Shown: positions 55,146-63,925 of the stretch, one piece after another
Position numbering within the stretch: the first letter of the stretch is position 1
Layout of the letters: each line of letters opens with the position of its first letter
Source: Solimonas_A sp052035235
GTDB taxonomy: Bacteria; Pseudomonadota; Gammaproteobacteria; Nevskiales; Nevskiaceae
Direction of reading: 5' to 3'
Length of the DNA: 64,000 bases
NCBI GenBank assembly: GCA_052035235.1
Contig: JBPOHT010000043.1
Coordinates: 1 to 64,000 of the forward strand
Position numbers and translations under genes: made by a program
Notes under the pieces: model-generated
The model's database searches: none
What the model saw: the letters and a program-made list of their open reading frames with translations, nothing else
What the model was told of the DNA's origin: nothing

Positions 55146-55652
55146 ATGATGTCCTTGCCGAATCTTGCTGGCCTGCTGGTCGTGGCCTTGCTGCTGGCGC
55201 CTACGCCGGAGGCTGCCGCCGAGGTCTTCAAGTGCAAGAACGCCAGCGGCGCCGTGGAGTTCCAGGATCGCCCCTGCAAGGACGCCGCCGACCAACTCTC
55301 CGGCCGGCGCAACAGCGGTGGCCCGCGTTGCATGGGCGGGGATGGACAGTGGTATCTCTACGGCGACGCCCGCTGCGCTGCGACCGCACCCCAGGCGGGC
55401 AACGGTGCTGCCCAGGCGCAGGAGAAGGCCGAGGCCGAACGCTATCTGCGCTGTCTCAACGTGCGCGGCAAGCCGGAGCGGCTGCCGGGCACCGTGTTCT
55501 CCAATTTCCGCCAGGTCTGCGACACAGAGCCGGAGGCGCAGTTCGCCGAGAAGGGCCCCGAGGGACCCCGGACGCGCTGGGTGTTCCGCAGCTACGATCT
55601 GGACATCTACACCCAGGGCGACCGCATCGTTGACGTGCGCAAGCAGCCCTGA
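55146..55652 (+). CDS. Secreted DUF4124 domain protein
   Basis: 168 residues. Signal peptide NLAGLLVVALLLAPTPEAAA; DUF4124 EVFKCKNASGAVEFQDRPC directly after; Cys-rich middle (PRCMGG, ARCAAT, LRCLNV, QVCDTE) suggests disulfides in the periplasm. GGGAGAGA precedes the double ATG. Function unknown. Confidence 0.8.
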   Translation: MMSLPNLAGLLVVALLLAPTPEAAAEVFKCKNASGAVEFQDRPCKDAADQLSGRRNSGGPRCMGGDGQWYLYGDARCAATAPQAGNGAAQAQEKAEAERYLRCLNVRGKPERLPGTVFSNFRQVCDTEPEAQFAEKGPEGPRTRWVFRSYDLDIYTQGDRIVDVRKQP

Positions 55653-55716
55653 GAGCGCCGTCGACGTCGCTGCGTGTTTCATGAATGCAGTGCTGAATTC
55701 CAGACAGCCTGTCTGA

Positions 55717-56094
55717 ATGACCTCTCCATCGGCCGAAACCTTGTTGGACGTGGATGACGGGTACACCGCGCTCCGCGTAACCCGGTCTTCGTCGATGCAT
55801 CTGGATCTTTCGGTGTCTGTCAGGCATGAGCCGTTGAATCATCGTCGGGTCGCGTTCTCACTGACCCCCGAGCAATTCCGCAAGCTTGTCGATGCCCTGG
55901 AGCAGCCCGGCAAGTCCAGGCACGGCCATCTATCCCTGTGGACGGCCCAGTCGATTTACTTGATGCCTCGGCATGCGATTTCGCAGACCTATCGGGAGAT
56001 CATGCTGTACCGCGCGACATGGCTGGGCAGTTGGAAGGCTCCCGCCACGCTCAGCACTGAGATGGTGCGCGGCCTCAAGTCCTTGCGGATATGA
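55717..56094 (+). CDS. Hypothetical protein
   Basis: 125 residues, no signal peptide or membrane segment, no family recognised. It looks like a small soluble alpha/beta protein (SVSVRHEPLNHRRVAFSLT, LTPEQFRKLVDALEQ). There is no Shine-Dalgarno; a 15-bp palindrome CAGACAGCCTGTCTG ends one base before the ATG. Codon choice is less GC-biased than its neighbours, which hints at transfer. Followed by a terminator. Confidence 0.6.
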   Translation: MTSPSAETLLDVDDGYTALRVTRSSSMHLDLSVSVRHEPLNHRRVAFSLTPEQFRKLVDALEQPGKSRHGHLSLWTAQSIYLMPRHAISQTYREIMLYRATWLGSWKAPATLSTEMVRGLKSLRI

Positions 56095-56133
56095 GTCGAC
56101 TGATTGGTCAGTCTCCGGTGAGCTGTGATGCAC

Positions 56134-56172
56134 AAAAAAGCCCGGCCTCGCCAAGCGAAGCCGGGCTTTTTT
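56134..56172 (+). terminator. Bidirectional terminator
   Basis: AAAAAAGCCCGGC / GCCGGGCTTTTTT (13 bp) closing an inner TCGC/GCGA stem; between the hypothetical gene and the convergent LpqC-type esterase. Confidence 0.92.
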
Positions 56173-56181
56173 CTTGAAGGC

Positions 56182-57087
56182 TTACGGGTGCTGCTGGAAG
56201 AACTGCACCACCTTCTGCGAGGCGTTGTAGTTGTTGGTGCCCTTGCCGAGCAGGCGCGGCAGCAGTTCCTTGGCGCCGGCCCACTGGTGGCCCATGCCGT
56301 CCACGCCGCAGAGCTTGACGTCGGCACCGCCGGAGCAGCCGCGGCGGGTAACGCAGCTGGCGGAGCCGTCCTGCTGGGTTTCTTCCTTGGCGGCGCACTG
56401 GTTGCGCGCGGCCAGCTTGCTGAAGATGTCGCGCACCGGCGGGCGGTAGTTGCCTTCGAAATCGCCGCCGTCCCAGGGAATACGCGGATCGGCGCGGCCC
56501 TGGATCAGCAGGGCGGCAATCGGCTTCCGGCCCGAGCAGTTCGGCACCATGATGCCGCCGGACGCTGCGGCGATGGCCTTGAACAGGTCCGGGGCGTCGC
56601 AGGCCACGCGGTGCACCATCATGGCTCCGTTGGAGAAGCCGGTGCCGTAGACGCGCTGGGTGTCGATCGGCGTGCGGCGGCCGATGTCGGCGACCATGGC
56701 CTTGAGGAAGCCGACGTCGTCGATGCTCTTCTTCAGGGCCGGGCCGCAGCAGCTGCCGGCGTTCCAGGAGCGTCCTACGCCGTCCGGGTAGGCGATGACG
56801 AAGCCGGCATTGCCGCCGACCAGGTCCAGGCCGGTCAGTTCCTCCATGTTCTTGCCGGTGCCGAAGCCACCATGCAGGGCGACGATCAGCGGGCGCGCCG
56901 CGTTGCCGCCGCCATCGGGCACGTAGAGGCGGTAGCTGCGGTCCACGCCCTGGAAGCTGATCTCGTATTCCTGGGAGGCGGCCGCTTGCGCGGAGGGGAT
57001 GCCGCCGCCGGTGCCGCAGGCGGCGAGCGCGGCGAGCAGGGCGAGGCCCAGGCTGCGCAGCGGACGGGAGAGGCGCGAAGCGACCAT
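56182..57087 (-). CDS. LpqC/PHB-depolymerase-type esterase lipoprotein
   Basis: 301 residues. Lipobox LAALAAC; alpha/beta hydrolase with oxyanion region VALHGGFGTGKN, nucleophile GTGFSNGAMMV and His near GMGHQWAGA. Several Cys pairs suit the periplasm. Same family as the protein at 31665. GGAG precedes the ATG. It is convergent with the hypothetical gene and shares its terminator. Confidence 0.88.
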   Translation of the reverse strand: MVASRLSRPLRSLGLALLAALAACGTGGGIPSAQAAASQEYEISFQGVDRSYRLYVPDGGGNAARPLIVALHGGFGTGKNMEELTGLDLVGGNAGFVIAYPDGVGRSWNAGSCCGPALKKSIDDVGFLKAMVADIGRRTPIDTQRVYGTGFSNGAMMVHRVACDAPDLFKAIAAASGGIMVPNCSGRKPIAALLIQGRADPRIPWDGGDFEGNYRPPVRDIFSKLAARNQCAAKEETQQDGSASCVTRRGCSGGADVKLCGVDGMGHQWAGAKELLPRLLGKGTNNYNASQKVVQFFQQHP

Positions 57088-57135
57088 GGAACGGCTCCTT
57101 GTTCGTGGATACGGCAGACGCTACCGGATCGAAGC

Positions 57136-59430
57136 TTAATACAGAGCGTACGCGGTGCCGAGAACTTCCGGTGACAGATCGGGCTCGGCCCCCGAAACCC
57201 CGGCGGCGGCGAAGAATCCGGCGTTGTCCGCGCCCAGGTCGGGGCCGCGCCGCGCGATACGGGGCGTGAAACCGTCGATCCGGAAGGGCAGGCCGGGCAG
57301 GCGGGTGCCAGCGACGTCCTGGAACCAGCTGCGGGCGGCCAGTTGGGGATCGGCAGCCAGGTCGGCGGAGCTGGCGACGAAACCGGCCGGCACGCCGGCG
57401 GCCTGCAGCTCGGTCGCGGCGGCCTCCACGCTGCGCGTGGCGCTCCAGGCGCCGACCAGGACGTCGATCTCGTCATGGTGCCGGCGGCGGGCCTCGGCGG
57501 TGGCGTAGCGCGCATCCTGCGCGCCGCCGCCCAGCAGATCCGCCAGGGCCTGCCACTCGGCGTCGTTGCGCACGCTCAGCAGCAGCCAGCGATCCTGCCC
57601 CTGGCCGGCGTAGCAGCCCTGGGGGGCATGGTCAGGGTGGCGGTTGCCGACCGGGGCGGGCTGCTGGCCGCTGCGGGCGACTTCGGCGAAGAACTCGCCA
57701 ACGAACCAGGCGGTGGTTTCGCACTCCGAGAGGTCGATCCACTGCCCGCTGCCGCGGCGCTGGCGCTGCCACAGCGCGGTGAAGCCGGCGCAGATGCCCA
57801 TGATGCCGTTCATCACGTCCATCTCGCGCACGCGGTAGGCCGGGCTGTGCGCGTCGTAGGCGGTCAGCGACTGCAGGCCGCTGATCGCTTCCAGCGTGCC
57901 GCCGTAGCCGCAGTAGCTGGCATAGGGGCCGGTGGCGCCGAAGGCGGACATGGCGACCATGACGATGTCGGGCTTGAGTTCGCGCAGGCGCTCGTAGCCG
58001 TAGCCCTTGGCTTCCATGACGCCGGCGCGGGAGTTCTCCAGCACCAGATCGGCGCCGCGCACCAGTTCGTCCAGCACCGCGCGGTGCTCGGCGCGCTTGA
58101 GGTCCAGCGTGACGGACTTCTTGCCGCGGTGCAGCTGCCAGAAGCGCGGGTGCTCGTTGACCTTGCCGACGTAGCCGCCGCGCATGCCGTCGAGCCGCTG
58201 GGCGTATTCGATCTTGATCACCTCCGCGCCGTAGTCGGCGAAGAAGCGTGCGGCATGCGGACCGGCCCAGTCATGGGTGAAGTCCAGCACCCGCATGCCG
58301 GCCAGCGGCGCGGCGCCGGCCTGGCCGCTGCGGGCGGCCCGCGGCTCCCAGCCGGGGGCAGCGGTGGCGGCGGACGGGGCGGGATGATCGAGCCAGGGGG
58401 CGTCGGCACAGCGGAAAGGGGCGCCCGGCATGGTGGCCGGCTGGCCGTCGGCACGGGGCTGCTCGATGAAGAAGCCGCGCGCGGCATGCTGCGGCTCGGC
58501 CAGGGCCTCGGGCATGGAGGCCAGGTAGGACCAGGCCAGGCGGTGCTTCTGTCCCATGTGGAACAGGTCGCGCTTGGTCTGGCGCTGCAGGAAGGGCTTC
58601 ATCAGCTCCTGCGTCTCGGCGCGGTTGGCCATGCGCCCGCCCATGGTCTGCAGCTTTTCCGACAGCAGTTCCGGCGCCTCGAACAGGGGCGCGGCGCGCA
58701 GCCAGTGGCGGATGGGGCCGCCGATGATGGCGGCCTCGCCGTCGGCGCAGGGGTAGGTGCGCCAGGGCACCATGTTGTGCTCGTCGCCGTTGCGCCGCGC
58801 CACCTTGCCGACGTTGAGGAACTCGGCGATGGCGGCCTCGTAGTTCTCCATCGCGGCTTCGCGGATCGACAGGTCAACGGTGGCGCCGCAGCCGTCGCGC
58901 TCGCGGCGCAGCAGGCCGATGATGGCGGCGCAGTAGGCGTTCATGCCGGCGGTGAGCTCGGCCATGCGCGGGCGGGCGTTGAGCGGCTCGCGGGCGCCGC
59001 TGCCGGTGCTTTGCATCAGGCCGGAGAGGCCGTAGAGCGTCAGGTCGCTGGCCTTCCAGGCGGCCTGGGGGCCGTCCTGGCCGAAAGGGGTGACCTGTAC
59101 CAGCACCAGTGCCGGGTTCAGCGCGCGCAGGCGCGCGGCGTCGAAGCCGGCGCGGGCCAGCACGCCCAGGCCCCAGCCATCGAGCAGCACGTCGGCGCCG
59201 CGGACCAGGGCGGCGAAGGCTTCCGCGTCCTGCGCCGGGTCCAGCGCCAGGCGCTGCTTGGCCGTGTGGTACCAGGCCTGCTCGTCGGCGCCGAGCGCGA
59301 AGCCGGGCAGGGCCGCTGGCGCCGGCAGTTGCAGGACCTCGGCGCCGAAGCCGGACATCAGCTTGCCGCAGAAGGCGGCGGCGACGTGGCCGCTGAGTTC
59401 GAGTACCCGGATCTGGTCGAGGCTGGACAT
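57136..59430 (-). CDS. Fused two-domain CaiB/BaiF-type CoA-transferase
   Basis: 764 residues made of two family III CoA-transferase halves. First half, about 1-385: IRVLELSGHVAAAFCGKLMSGFGAEV and GCGATVDLSIREAAMENYEA. Second half, about 405-760: MRVLDFTHDWAGPHAARFFADYGAEVIKIE (in part), YVGKVNEHPRFWQLHRGKKS and GQWIDLSECETTAW. These enzymes move CoA between carboxylic acids and are usually about 400 residues, acting as interlocked dimers; the fusion supplies both chains. AGGAAC precedes the ATG. The alpha/beta hydrolase gene lies 17 bp upstream in the same operon. Substrate unknown. Confidence 0.92.
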   Translation of the reverse strand: MSSLDQIRVLELSGHVAAAFCGKLMSGFGAEVLQLPAPAALPGFALGADEQAWYHTAKQRLALDPAQDAEAFAALVRGADVLLDGWGLGVLARAGFDAARLRALNPALVLVQVTPFGQDGPQAAWKASDLTLYGLSGLMQSTGSGAREPLNARPRMAELTAGMNAYCAAIIGLLRRERDGCGATVDLSIREAAMENYEAAIAEFLNVGKVARRNGDEHNMVPWRTYPCADGEAAIIGGPIRHWLRAAPLFEAPELLSEKLQTMGGRMANRAETQELMKPFLQRQTKRDLFHMGQKHRLAWSYLASMPEALAEPQHAARGFFIEQPRADGQPATMPGAPFRCADAPWLDHPAPSAATAAPGWEPRAARSGQAGAAPLAGMRVLDFTHDWAGPHAARFFADYGAEVIKIEYAQRLDGMRGGYVGKVNEHPRFWQLHRGKKSVTLDLKRAEHRAVLDELVRGADLVLENSRAGVMEAKGYGYERLRELKPDIVMVAMSAFGATGPYASYCGYGGTLEAISGLQSLTAYDAHSPAYRVREMDVMNGIMGICAGFTALWQRQRRGSGQWIDLSECETTAWFVGEFFAEVARSGQQPAPVGNRHPDHAPQGCYAGQGQDRWLLLSVRNDAEWQALADLLGGGAQDARYATAEARRRHHDEIDVLVGAWSATRSVEAAATELQAAGVPAGFVASSADLAADPQLAARSWFQDVAGTRLPGLPFRIDGFTPRIARRGPDLGADNAGFFAAAGVSGAEPDLSPEVLGTAYALY

Positions 59431-59447
59431 GAGTGTTCCTGTGGCGT

Positions 59448-60281
59448 TTACGAGGCGCGCAGCAGCGTTTCGACCTCGGCGCGCACCTGCGCCGGGTGGG
59501 TGACCGGGAAGAAGTGGCCGGCCTGGGGCAGGCTGACCAGCCGTGAATTGGGCAACAGCGCCTGCAGGCGGCTGGAGGTGGCACCGGAGCGTGAATGGCT
59601 GGGGTACATCAGCAGCGTCGGCTGGCGCAGCGCGGCGTAGGCCTCGGCCTCGGCGCCGGGCACGCGGAAGTCCTGGCGCAGGCTGGTGTCGTCGAGCAGG
59701 CCCAGCCACTGCTTGGCCGCGCGCAGCGCGCCACGGCCCTCGCCGAAGGGGACGAATTCTCCGCCGGCGTCCAGTTCCACGCCGGCGACCTTGTTGCGCG
59801 CCGCCACTTCCAGGAAGCGGAAGCCGACTTCCGGCTCGCTGGCCCAGTCGCCGCCGTCCTGGCGGGCCGCGGCCTGTTCGAAGGCGGTGAGCTGGCCCAC
59901 GTCGTGCAGGCGCAGTTCCGACTGCAGGCGCTGTATGCGGGTATCCATCAGGGCCAGGTGGCTGAAGCGCTGCGGCTGCAGCAGCACGGCTTCGAGCGCG
60001 GCAGCGCCGCCGTAGCTGTGGCCGATGACGGCGGCCTCTTCCAGGGCCAGTTCGTCCATCAGGTGCAGCAGGTCCTGCCCTTGGTCGGCTGCTGTATAGC
60101 CGCTGGTCGGTCGTTCGCTGTAGCCGTGGCCGCGCAGGTCATAGATTGTGACGCGGTACTGCGACGACAAGGCCGTCGCCAGGGGGTACCAGAACGCGCG
60201 ATTCGCAGCCAGGCCGTGCACCAGCACGACGTCGGGACCGCTGCCGAATTGCTGATGCGCCAGTTTGGGTCGGGTGGTCAC
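59448..60281 (-). CDS. Alpha/beta hydrolase
   Basis: 277 residues from the GTG with GGAA six bases upstream (another GTG at 60311 gives 287). Motifs: oxyanion VHGLAANRAFW, DLRGHGYSERP, nucleophile IGHSYGGAAAL, catalytic His in AGHFFPVTHP. Cytoplasmic hydrolase or C-C bond hydrolase; substrate unknown. Cotranscribed with the CoA-transferase. Confidence 0.88.
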   Translation of the reverse strand: MTTRPKLAHQQFGSGPDVVLVHGLAANRAFWYPLATALSSQYRVTIYDLRGHGYSERPTSGYTAADQGQDLLHLMDELALEEAAVIGHSYGGAAALEAVLLQPQRFSHLALMDTRIQRLQSELRLHDVGQLTAFEQAAARQDGGDWASEPEVGFRFLEVAARNKVAGVELDAGGEFVPFGEGRGALRAAKQWLGLLDDTSLRQDFRVPGAEAEAYAALRQPTLLMYPSHSRSGATSSRLQALLPNSRLVSLPQAGHFFPVTHPAQVRAEVETLLRAS

Positions 60282-60364
60282 TTGGGGTTCCGGTGAGCGG
60301 ACGTTCTTCACGAAACTGACGTGAAGCCGGGATGAAGCTTGGGATTCAACGCGGACAGGAAGTC

Positions 60365-61186
60365 ATGCAGACGACGCATACACAGGACGTGGCGCGGCAC
60401 TACACGCGACGTCACGAGCAGCGGGGCGAGCTGTTCGGCAAGCAGCCCTTTGCCAACTACGGCTACTGGACGCGCCCGGACATGAGCATGGAGCAGGCGG
60501 CCGAGGCGCTGACGCTGCTGGTAGCTTCCTCCGCGGGGCTTTCCGCGCAAGACCGGGTGCTCGACGTCGGCTGCGGCTACGGTGCCGGCGCGGTGGCCTG
60601 CCTGCGGCACTTCCAGTCCGCGTCCATCGTCGGTATCGACGTCACCGAGCTGCGCCTCGAATACGGCCGGGGCTATGTGCGGGAGCAGGGCTTTGCCGAG
60701 CGCATCGACCTGCGCCTGGGCGACGCAACGCGCATGGAGTTCGCCGACGCCAGCTTCGACAAGCTGATGTCGGTGGAATGTGCTTTCCACTTCGATACTC
60801 GCGCGGATTTCCTGCGCGAGGCGGCGCGCGTGCTGCGCCCCGGCGGGACGCTGGCGTTGACCGACCTGATCCCGCGGCGCGGGGTCGATCCATCGGTCTA
60901 CCTGCAGGGCGCCACCGCGGTGGGCACCGGGGTTTGCCTGGACAACCGTGACAATGCCTACGACGCCGACATCTATGCGGGGCACCTGCGTGCGGCGGGG
61001 TTCACGGCGCTGCGCATCGAGTCGATCGTGGACTGGACGCGCATTCCCTTCATCGACGCCTTCGAGCGTGCCGGGCTGCAACTGCAGGGCGAGCGCGCGG
61101 ACGAGGTGAGCCGGTCGGTGGCGCGCCTGCGCGGCCTGGTCGACGCTGGCGAGGACTACGTGCTGGTGGTGGCGCGCAAGGCCTGA
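60365..61186 (+). CDS. SAM-dependent class I methyltransferase
   Basis: 273 residues from the ATG with AGGAA upstream (an upstream in-frame ATG adds 11). SAM motif VLDVGCGYGAGAVACL (about 62), the acidic IVGIDVTELRLEYGR, then LRLGDATRMEFADASFDKLMSVE and the post-II VLRPGGTLALTDL. It resembles small-molecule O- or N-methyltransferases with a NYGYW region at the N-terminus (sterol/ubiquinone/dimethylglycine type). Divergent from the hydrolase and convergent with the ACP operon, so the pathway is unclear. Confidence 0.9.
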   Translation: MQTTHTQDVARHYTRRHEQRGELFGKQPFANYGYWTRPDMSMEQAAEALTLLVASSAGLSAQDRVLDVGCGYGAGAVACLRHFQSASIVGIDVTELRLEYGRGYVREQGFAERIDLRLGDATRMEFADASFDKLMSVECAFHFDTRADFLREAARVLRPGGTLALTDLIPRRGVDPSVYLQGATAVGTGVCLDNRDNAYDADIYAGHLRAAGFTALRIESIVDWTRIPFIDAFERAGLQLQGERADEVSRSVARLRGLVDAGEDYVLVVARKA

Positions 61187-61213
61187 CCGCGCCGGCCGCC
61201 GCATGGCTGGCGC

Positions 61214-61498
61214 TCAGCCCGGAATGTTCGCAGCCAGGAAGTCGGCGATCTGGCCGACGGACAGGTCGTCGACGTAACGGCCGTCCTTCATCAGCAGCTT
61301 CTCGAACGGCAGCTTGCCGCCGACGATGTCTTCCTGGATCGCGACGATCAGCTGGATGATGTCGATGGACTCGAAGCTGAGGTCGCCCAGCAGCTTGCTG
61401 CTGCGGTCCATTTCACCGTCGAATTCGTTGTCCCAGTCCTGGGTGAAATCCTTCAGCAGCGTGATCAGCTTGGTGACGTAGATGTCGGACTTGCTCAT
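61214..61498 (-). CDS. Acyl carrier protein
   Basis: 94 residues, acidic, with the phosphopantetheine attachment Ser in LLGDLSFESIDIIQLI (the usual DSL is ESI). Longer than the fatty-acid-synthesis ACP and separated from fab genes, so it is a specialised carrier. It follows the acetyltransferase by 28 bp in the terminal operon. Confidence 0.88.
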   Translation of the reverse strand: MSKSDIYVTKLITLLKDFTQDWDNEFDGEMDRSSKLLGDLSFESIDIIQLIVAIQEDIVGGKLPFEKLLMKDGRYVDDLSVGQIADFLAANIPG

Positions 61499-61526
61499 GG
61501 CGTGTGGCGTGTTGTCGTAGTTGATT

Positions 61527-62327
61527 TCAGGGCCAGGTGTACAGCGGCTGCGGCAGGCGCTCCGGACGGAACTTCACCTGGTAGCGCACCTTGTGCAGGC
61601 GCCAGGTTTCCGGCTGCAGTTCCTGCAGGCGGCCCTCGGCGAGGCGCTGCTCCAGGCCGTCCAGCGAGGCCTCGATGCGGCTGTAGTCCAGCTCGTTCTT
61701 GTGTGGTGCCAGATTGTAGCGCCACCACTGCAGCTTCAGCAGGCGCTCGACGGTCTTCTCGTCGAAGCGCAGGCGGGTGACCTTGGCCGGCTGCCCGACC
61801 ACGATGGCGTAGGGCGGCACGTCGCGCGTGACCAGCGCATGGGCCGCCACCACGGCACCGTCGCCGATCTTCACGCCGCGCTTGATGAAGGCGCCGGCAC
61901 CGATCCAGACGTCGTGGCCGATCTCGGTGAACTCGCGGTTGACCTCGCGCTTGGACACCGTGGTCAGGTCCTTGAAGTCCTGGAACACGGCGAAGGGCGG
62001 GAAGTCCTCCGGCGAGCAGAAGGCGAAGGTGTGCGTGGACAGGCCGTCGGTCGGGTGCTCGTAGGGGCCCACGATGGCGGCCTCCGCGATGGAGCAGTAA
62101 CGCCCCACGCGGGTGTCGTACAGGCTGCTGGTGTACATGCCGTTGACGTAGGAGAACGCGCCGACGCTGCAGTTCTTGATCCGCCGCGGCGCGAACATGT
62201 AGCTCGGCCGCTCGAAGTCGATCACGCCATAGAGGCCGGTGGCCCCCATGGCTTCCATGCCGAGATCGAGCAGCTGCTCCGACGTCAGGGTTGCTTCGTC
62301 GGAGGGCTTGGCGGCTTCCGCACTCAC
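61527..62327 (-). CDS. Hexapeptide-repeat acetyltransferase (CatB/XAT-like)
   Basis: 266 residues. Left-handed beta-helix repeats (VGRYCSIAEAAIVGP, IGHDVWIGAGAFIKRGVKIG, DGAVVAAHALVTRDVPPYAIVVG in pieces). Catalytic His region YEHPTDGLSTHTFAF and C-terminal KLQWWRYN are typical of xenobiotic/polysaccharide acetyltransferases. The extended tail of about 60 residues is unusual. GTG start overlaps the phosphodiesterase stop in GTGA. It probably O-acetylates a product bound to the neighbouring carrier protein. Confidence 0.88.
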   Translation of the reverse strand: MSAEAAKPSDEATLTSEQLLDLGMEAMGATGLYGVIDFERPSYMFAPRRIKNCSVGAFSYVNGMYTSSLYDTRVGRYCSIAEAAIVGPYEHPTDGLSTHTFAFCSPEDFPPFAVFQDFKDLTTVSKREVNREFTEIGHDVWIGAGAFIKRGVKIGDGAVVAAHALVTRDVPPYAIVVGQPAKVTRLRFDEKTVERLLKLQWWRYNLAPHKNELDYSRIEASLDGLEQRLAEGRLQELQPETWRLHKVRYQVKFRPERLPQPLYTWP

Positions 62328-63925
62328 TCCATGTAGCCCAGCATCTGCAGCTGTTCGATGATCTGCTGCTTCTCGCCCTGGTCCATCTCTTCCTTGAGTT
62401 CCTTCTTGGCCGGCGGCTTGGTGCGGGCGCCCTTCTTGATCGGGTGCGCGGCCAGCCATTCGGCCTCGAAGAAGGTCTCGGCCGGCTTGCCCTCGAAGTC
62501 CGTCGGGATCGGCAGGCCCAGGCTGTGCAGCAGGGTCGGGGCCACGTCCACGATCAGGCGGCGATCAACCATGCCGCTGGCGGCGATGCCGGGGCCGCAG
62601 GCCATGAAGATGCCGTCCGGGTGGTGCGTGCCGATCGCGGCGGGGCGGTGGGCCACCACCGGCTCGAAGTTGCGGATGGAGACGAAGCCGTGGTCGCTCA
62701 GCACCAGGGTCAGGTCCGGCGCGCGCTTCATGTGCTGGCCGGCGAACCACTCCTCGCGCTTGAGCACGTCGATCACCACCGGCTTGCCGGTCTTGGGATC
62801 GGTGATGGTGTAGAGGTCGGCGATCAGCTTCTCGCGGAAGGACTCGTAGTCCTCGGGCTTGATGCCGGCGTCGCCCGGCTTCTCGGCCACGCGGATGACG
62901 ATGCCGTTGGACGACGGCGTCTGGCAGTAGGCCAGGGTCTTGGACCAGTCCAGGTTGGCGAAGTCGGAGGCATCGCGGCGCACGGCCTGCTCGCTGCCGT
63001 CGTTCTTGCCCCAGGTGAGATAGCCCTTCTCGCCGAGGAAGGTGTTGATGCGCAGCACGAAGTTGCTGGCGGTGAAGCCGTGGTCGGAGGCGAAGAACAC
63101 CTGCGTGTCCGGGCCGGCCATGGTAACCAGCTTCTCGATGTAGCCGTCGAGGTTGTTGAAGTACTCGAGGCAGACCTCGCGCATCTCCTTGTCATGGCCC
63201 TGCGGGTCCTTCGGCAGCAGGTCCTTGTCCAGCCACGGCCAGGCCTGGTGCTGGATCTTGTCGGTGCCGTCGAACATCACCGCCATCAGGTCCGGCTTGT
63301 CGCTGGCCAGGATGTACTCGGCGACCTTGAACCACTGCTCCTCGCGCGGCAGGTGGTAGCGCACCCACTTGGCGGTCTCGGTGGCCGAGAGCGATTCCAT
63401 GGCCTGCTTTTCCTTGTCGAAGTCCCAGGCCAGTTCCTTGGGATCGAAGCCCGGGACGTCGGTCTTGATGCGCTCGAACAGCTCGCGCGGATGCGTGTTG
63501 CGGCGCAGGTGCTTGGCGGGGATGAAGCCCGGCACGATCGAGCCGTTGATGCCCTCCGGCGCCGGCGCGGTCAGCGGGAAGTTCAGCGCGGCGATCTTCT
63601 TGTCCTTGCGCGAGGCGATCGACCAGATCGTCTCGGCGTCGACGTCGCGCGCGTCGTACAGCGTCCAGTAAACCTCGGCGCCGTGGTCCTCGGCGCGGAT
63701 GAACTCGAACACGCCGTGCTCGCCTGGACCCTTGCCGGTCATGATGCTGGTCCAGGCCGGCGGGGTCAGCGGGTTGGGCGTGGAGCGCAGCTTGGCGCGC
63801 ACGCCCTTCTTCATCAGCGAGGCCAGGAAGGGCATGGTCACGCCCTCGCCCGGCAGGTCGCGGGTCATTTCATCCAGCACGGTGAAGGTGCAGCCGTCGA
63901 GGCCAATGAACAGGGTCGTCGTCAT
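62324..63925 (-). CDS. Alkaline-phosphatase-superfamily phosphodiesterase/nucleotide pyrophosphatase
   Basis: 533 residues, no signal peptide. Type I phosphodiesterase pattern: metal Asp in FIGLDGCTFTVLDEM, nucleophile Thr in TPPAWTSIMTGKGPGEHG, metal Asp/His pair in FFASDHGFTASN, later LVLSDHGFVSIRNF and THHPDGIFMACGPG. It hydrolyses a phosphodiester or phospho-anhydride; cytoplasmic placement with an ACP and an acetyltransferase suggests action on an activated or carrier-linked intermediate. The charged C-terminal tail (KKELKEEMDQGEKQQIIEQL) looks helical. ATG overlaps the stop of another upstream gene. Confidence 0.9.
   Translation of the reverse strand: MTTTLFIGLDGCTFTVLDEMTRDLPGEGVTMPFLASLMKKGVRAKLRSTPNPLTPPAWTSIMTGKGPGEHGVFEFIRAEDHGAEVYWTLYDARDVDAETIWSIASRKDKKIAALNFPLTAPAPEGINGSIVPGFIPAKHLRRNTHPRELFERIKTDVPGFDPKELAWDFDKEKQAMESLSATETAKWVRYHLPREEQWFKVAEYILASDKPDLMAVMFDGTDKIQHQAWPWLDKDLLPKDPQGHDKEMREVCLEYFNNLDGYIEKLVTMAGPDTQVFFASDHGFTASNFVLRINTFLGEKGYLTWGKNDGSEQAVRRDASDFANLDWSKTLAYCQTPSSNGIVIRVAEKPGDAGIKPEDYESFREKLIADLYTITDPKTGKPVVIDVLKREEWFAGQHMKRAPDLTLVLSDHGFVSIRNFEPVVAHRPAAIGTHHPDGIFMACGPGIAASGMVDRRLIVDVAPTLLHSLGLPIPTDFEGKPAETFFEAEWLAAHPIKKGARTKPPAKKELKEEMDQGEKQQIIEQLQMLGYME

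Noticed and set aside
57343..59640. 765-codon plus-strand frame opposite the CoA-transferase
   Set aside because: Gly/Ala/Val-rich antisense frame; both CoA-transferase halves are clear on the minus strand.
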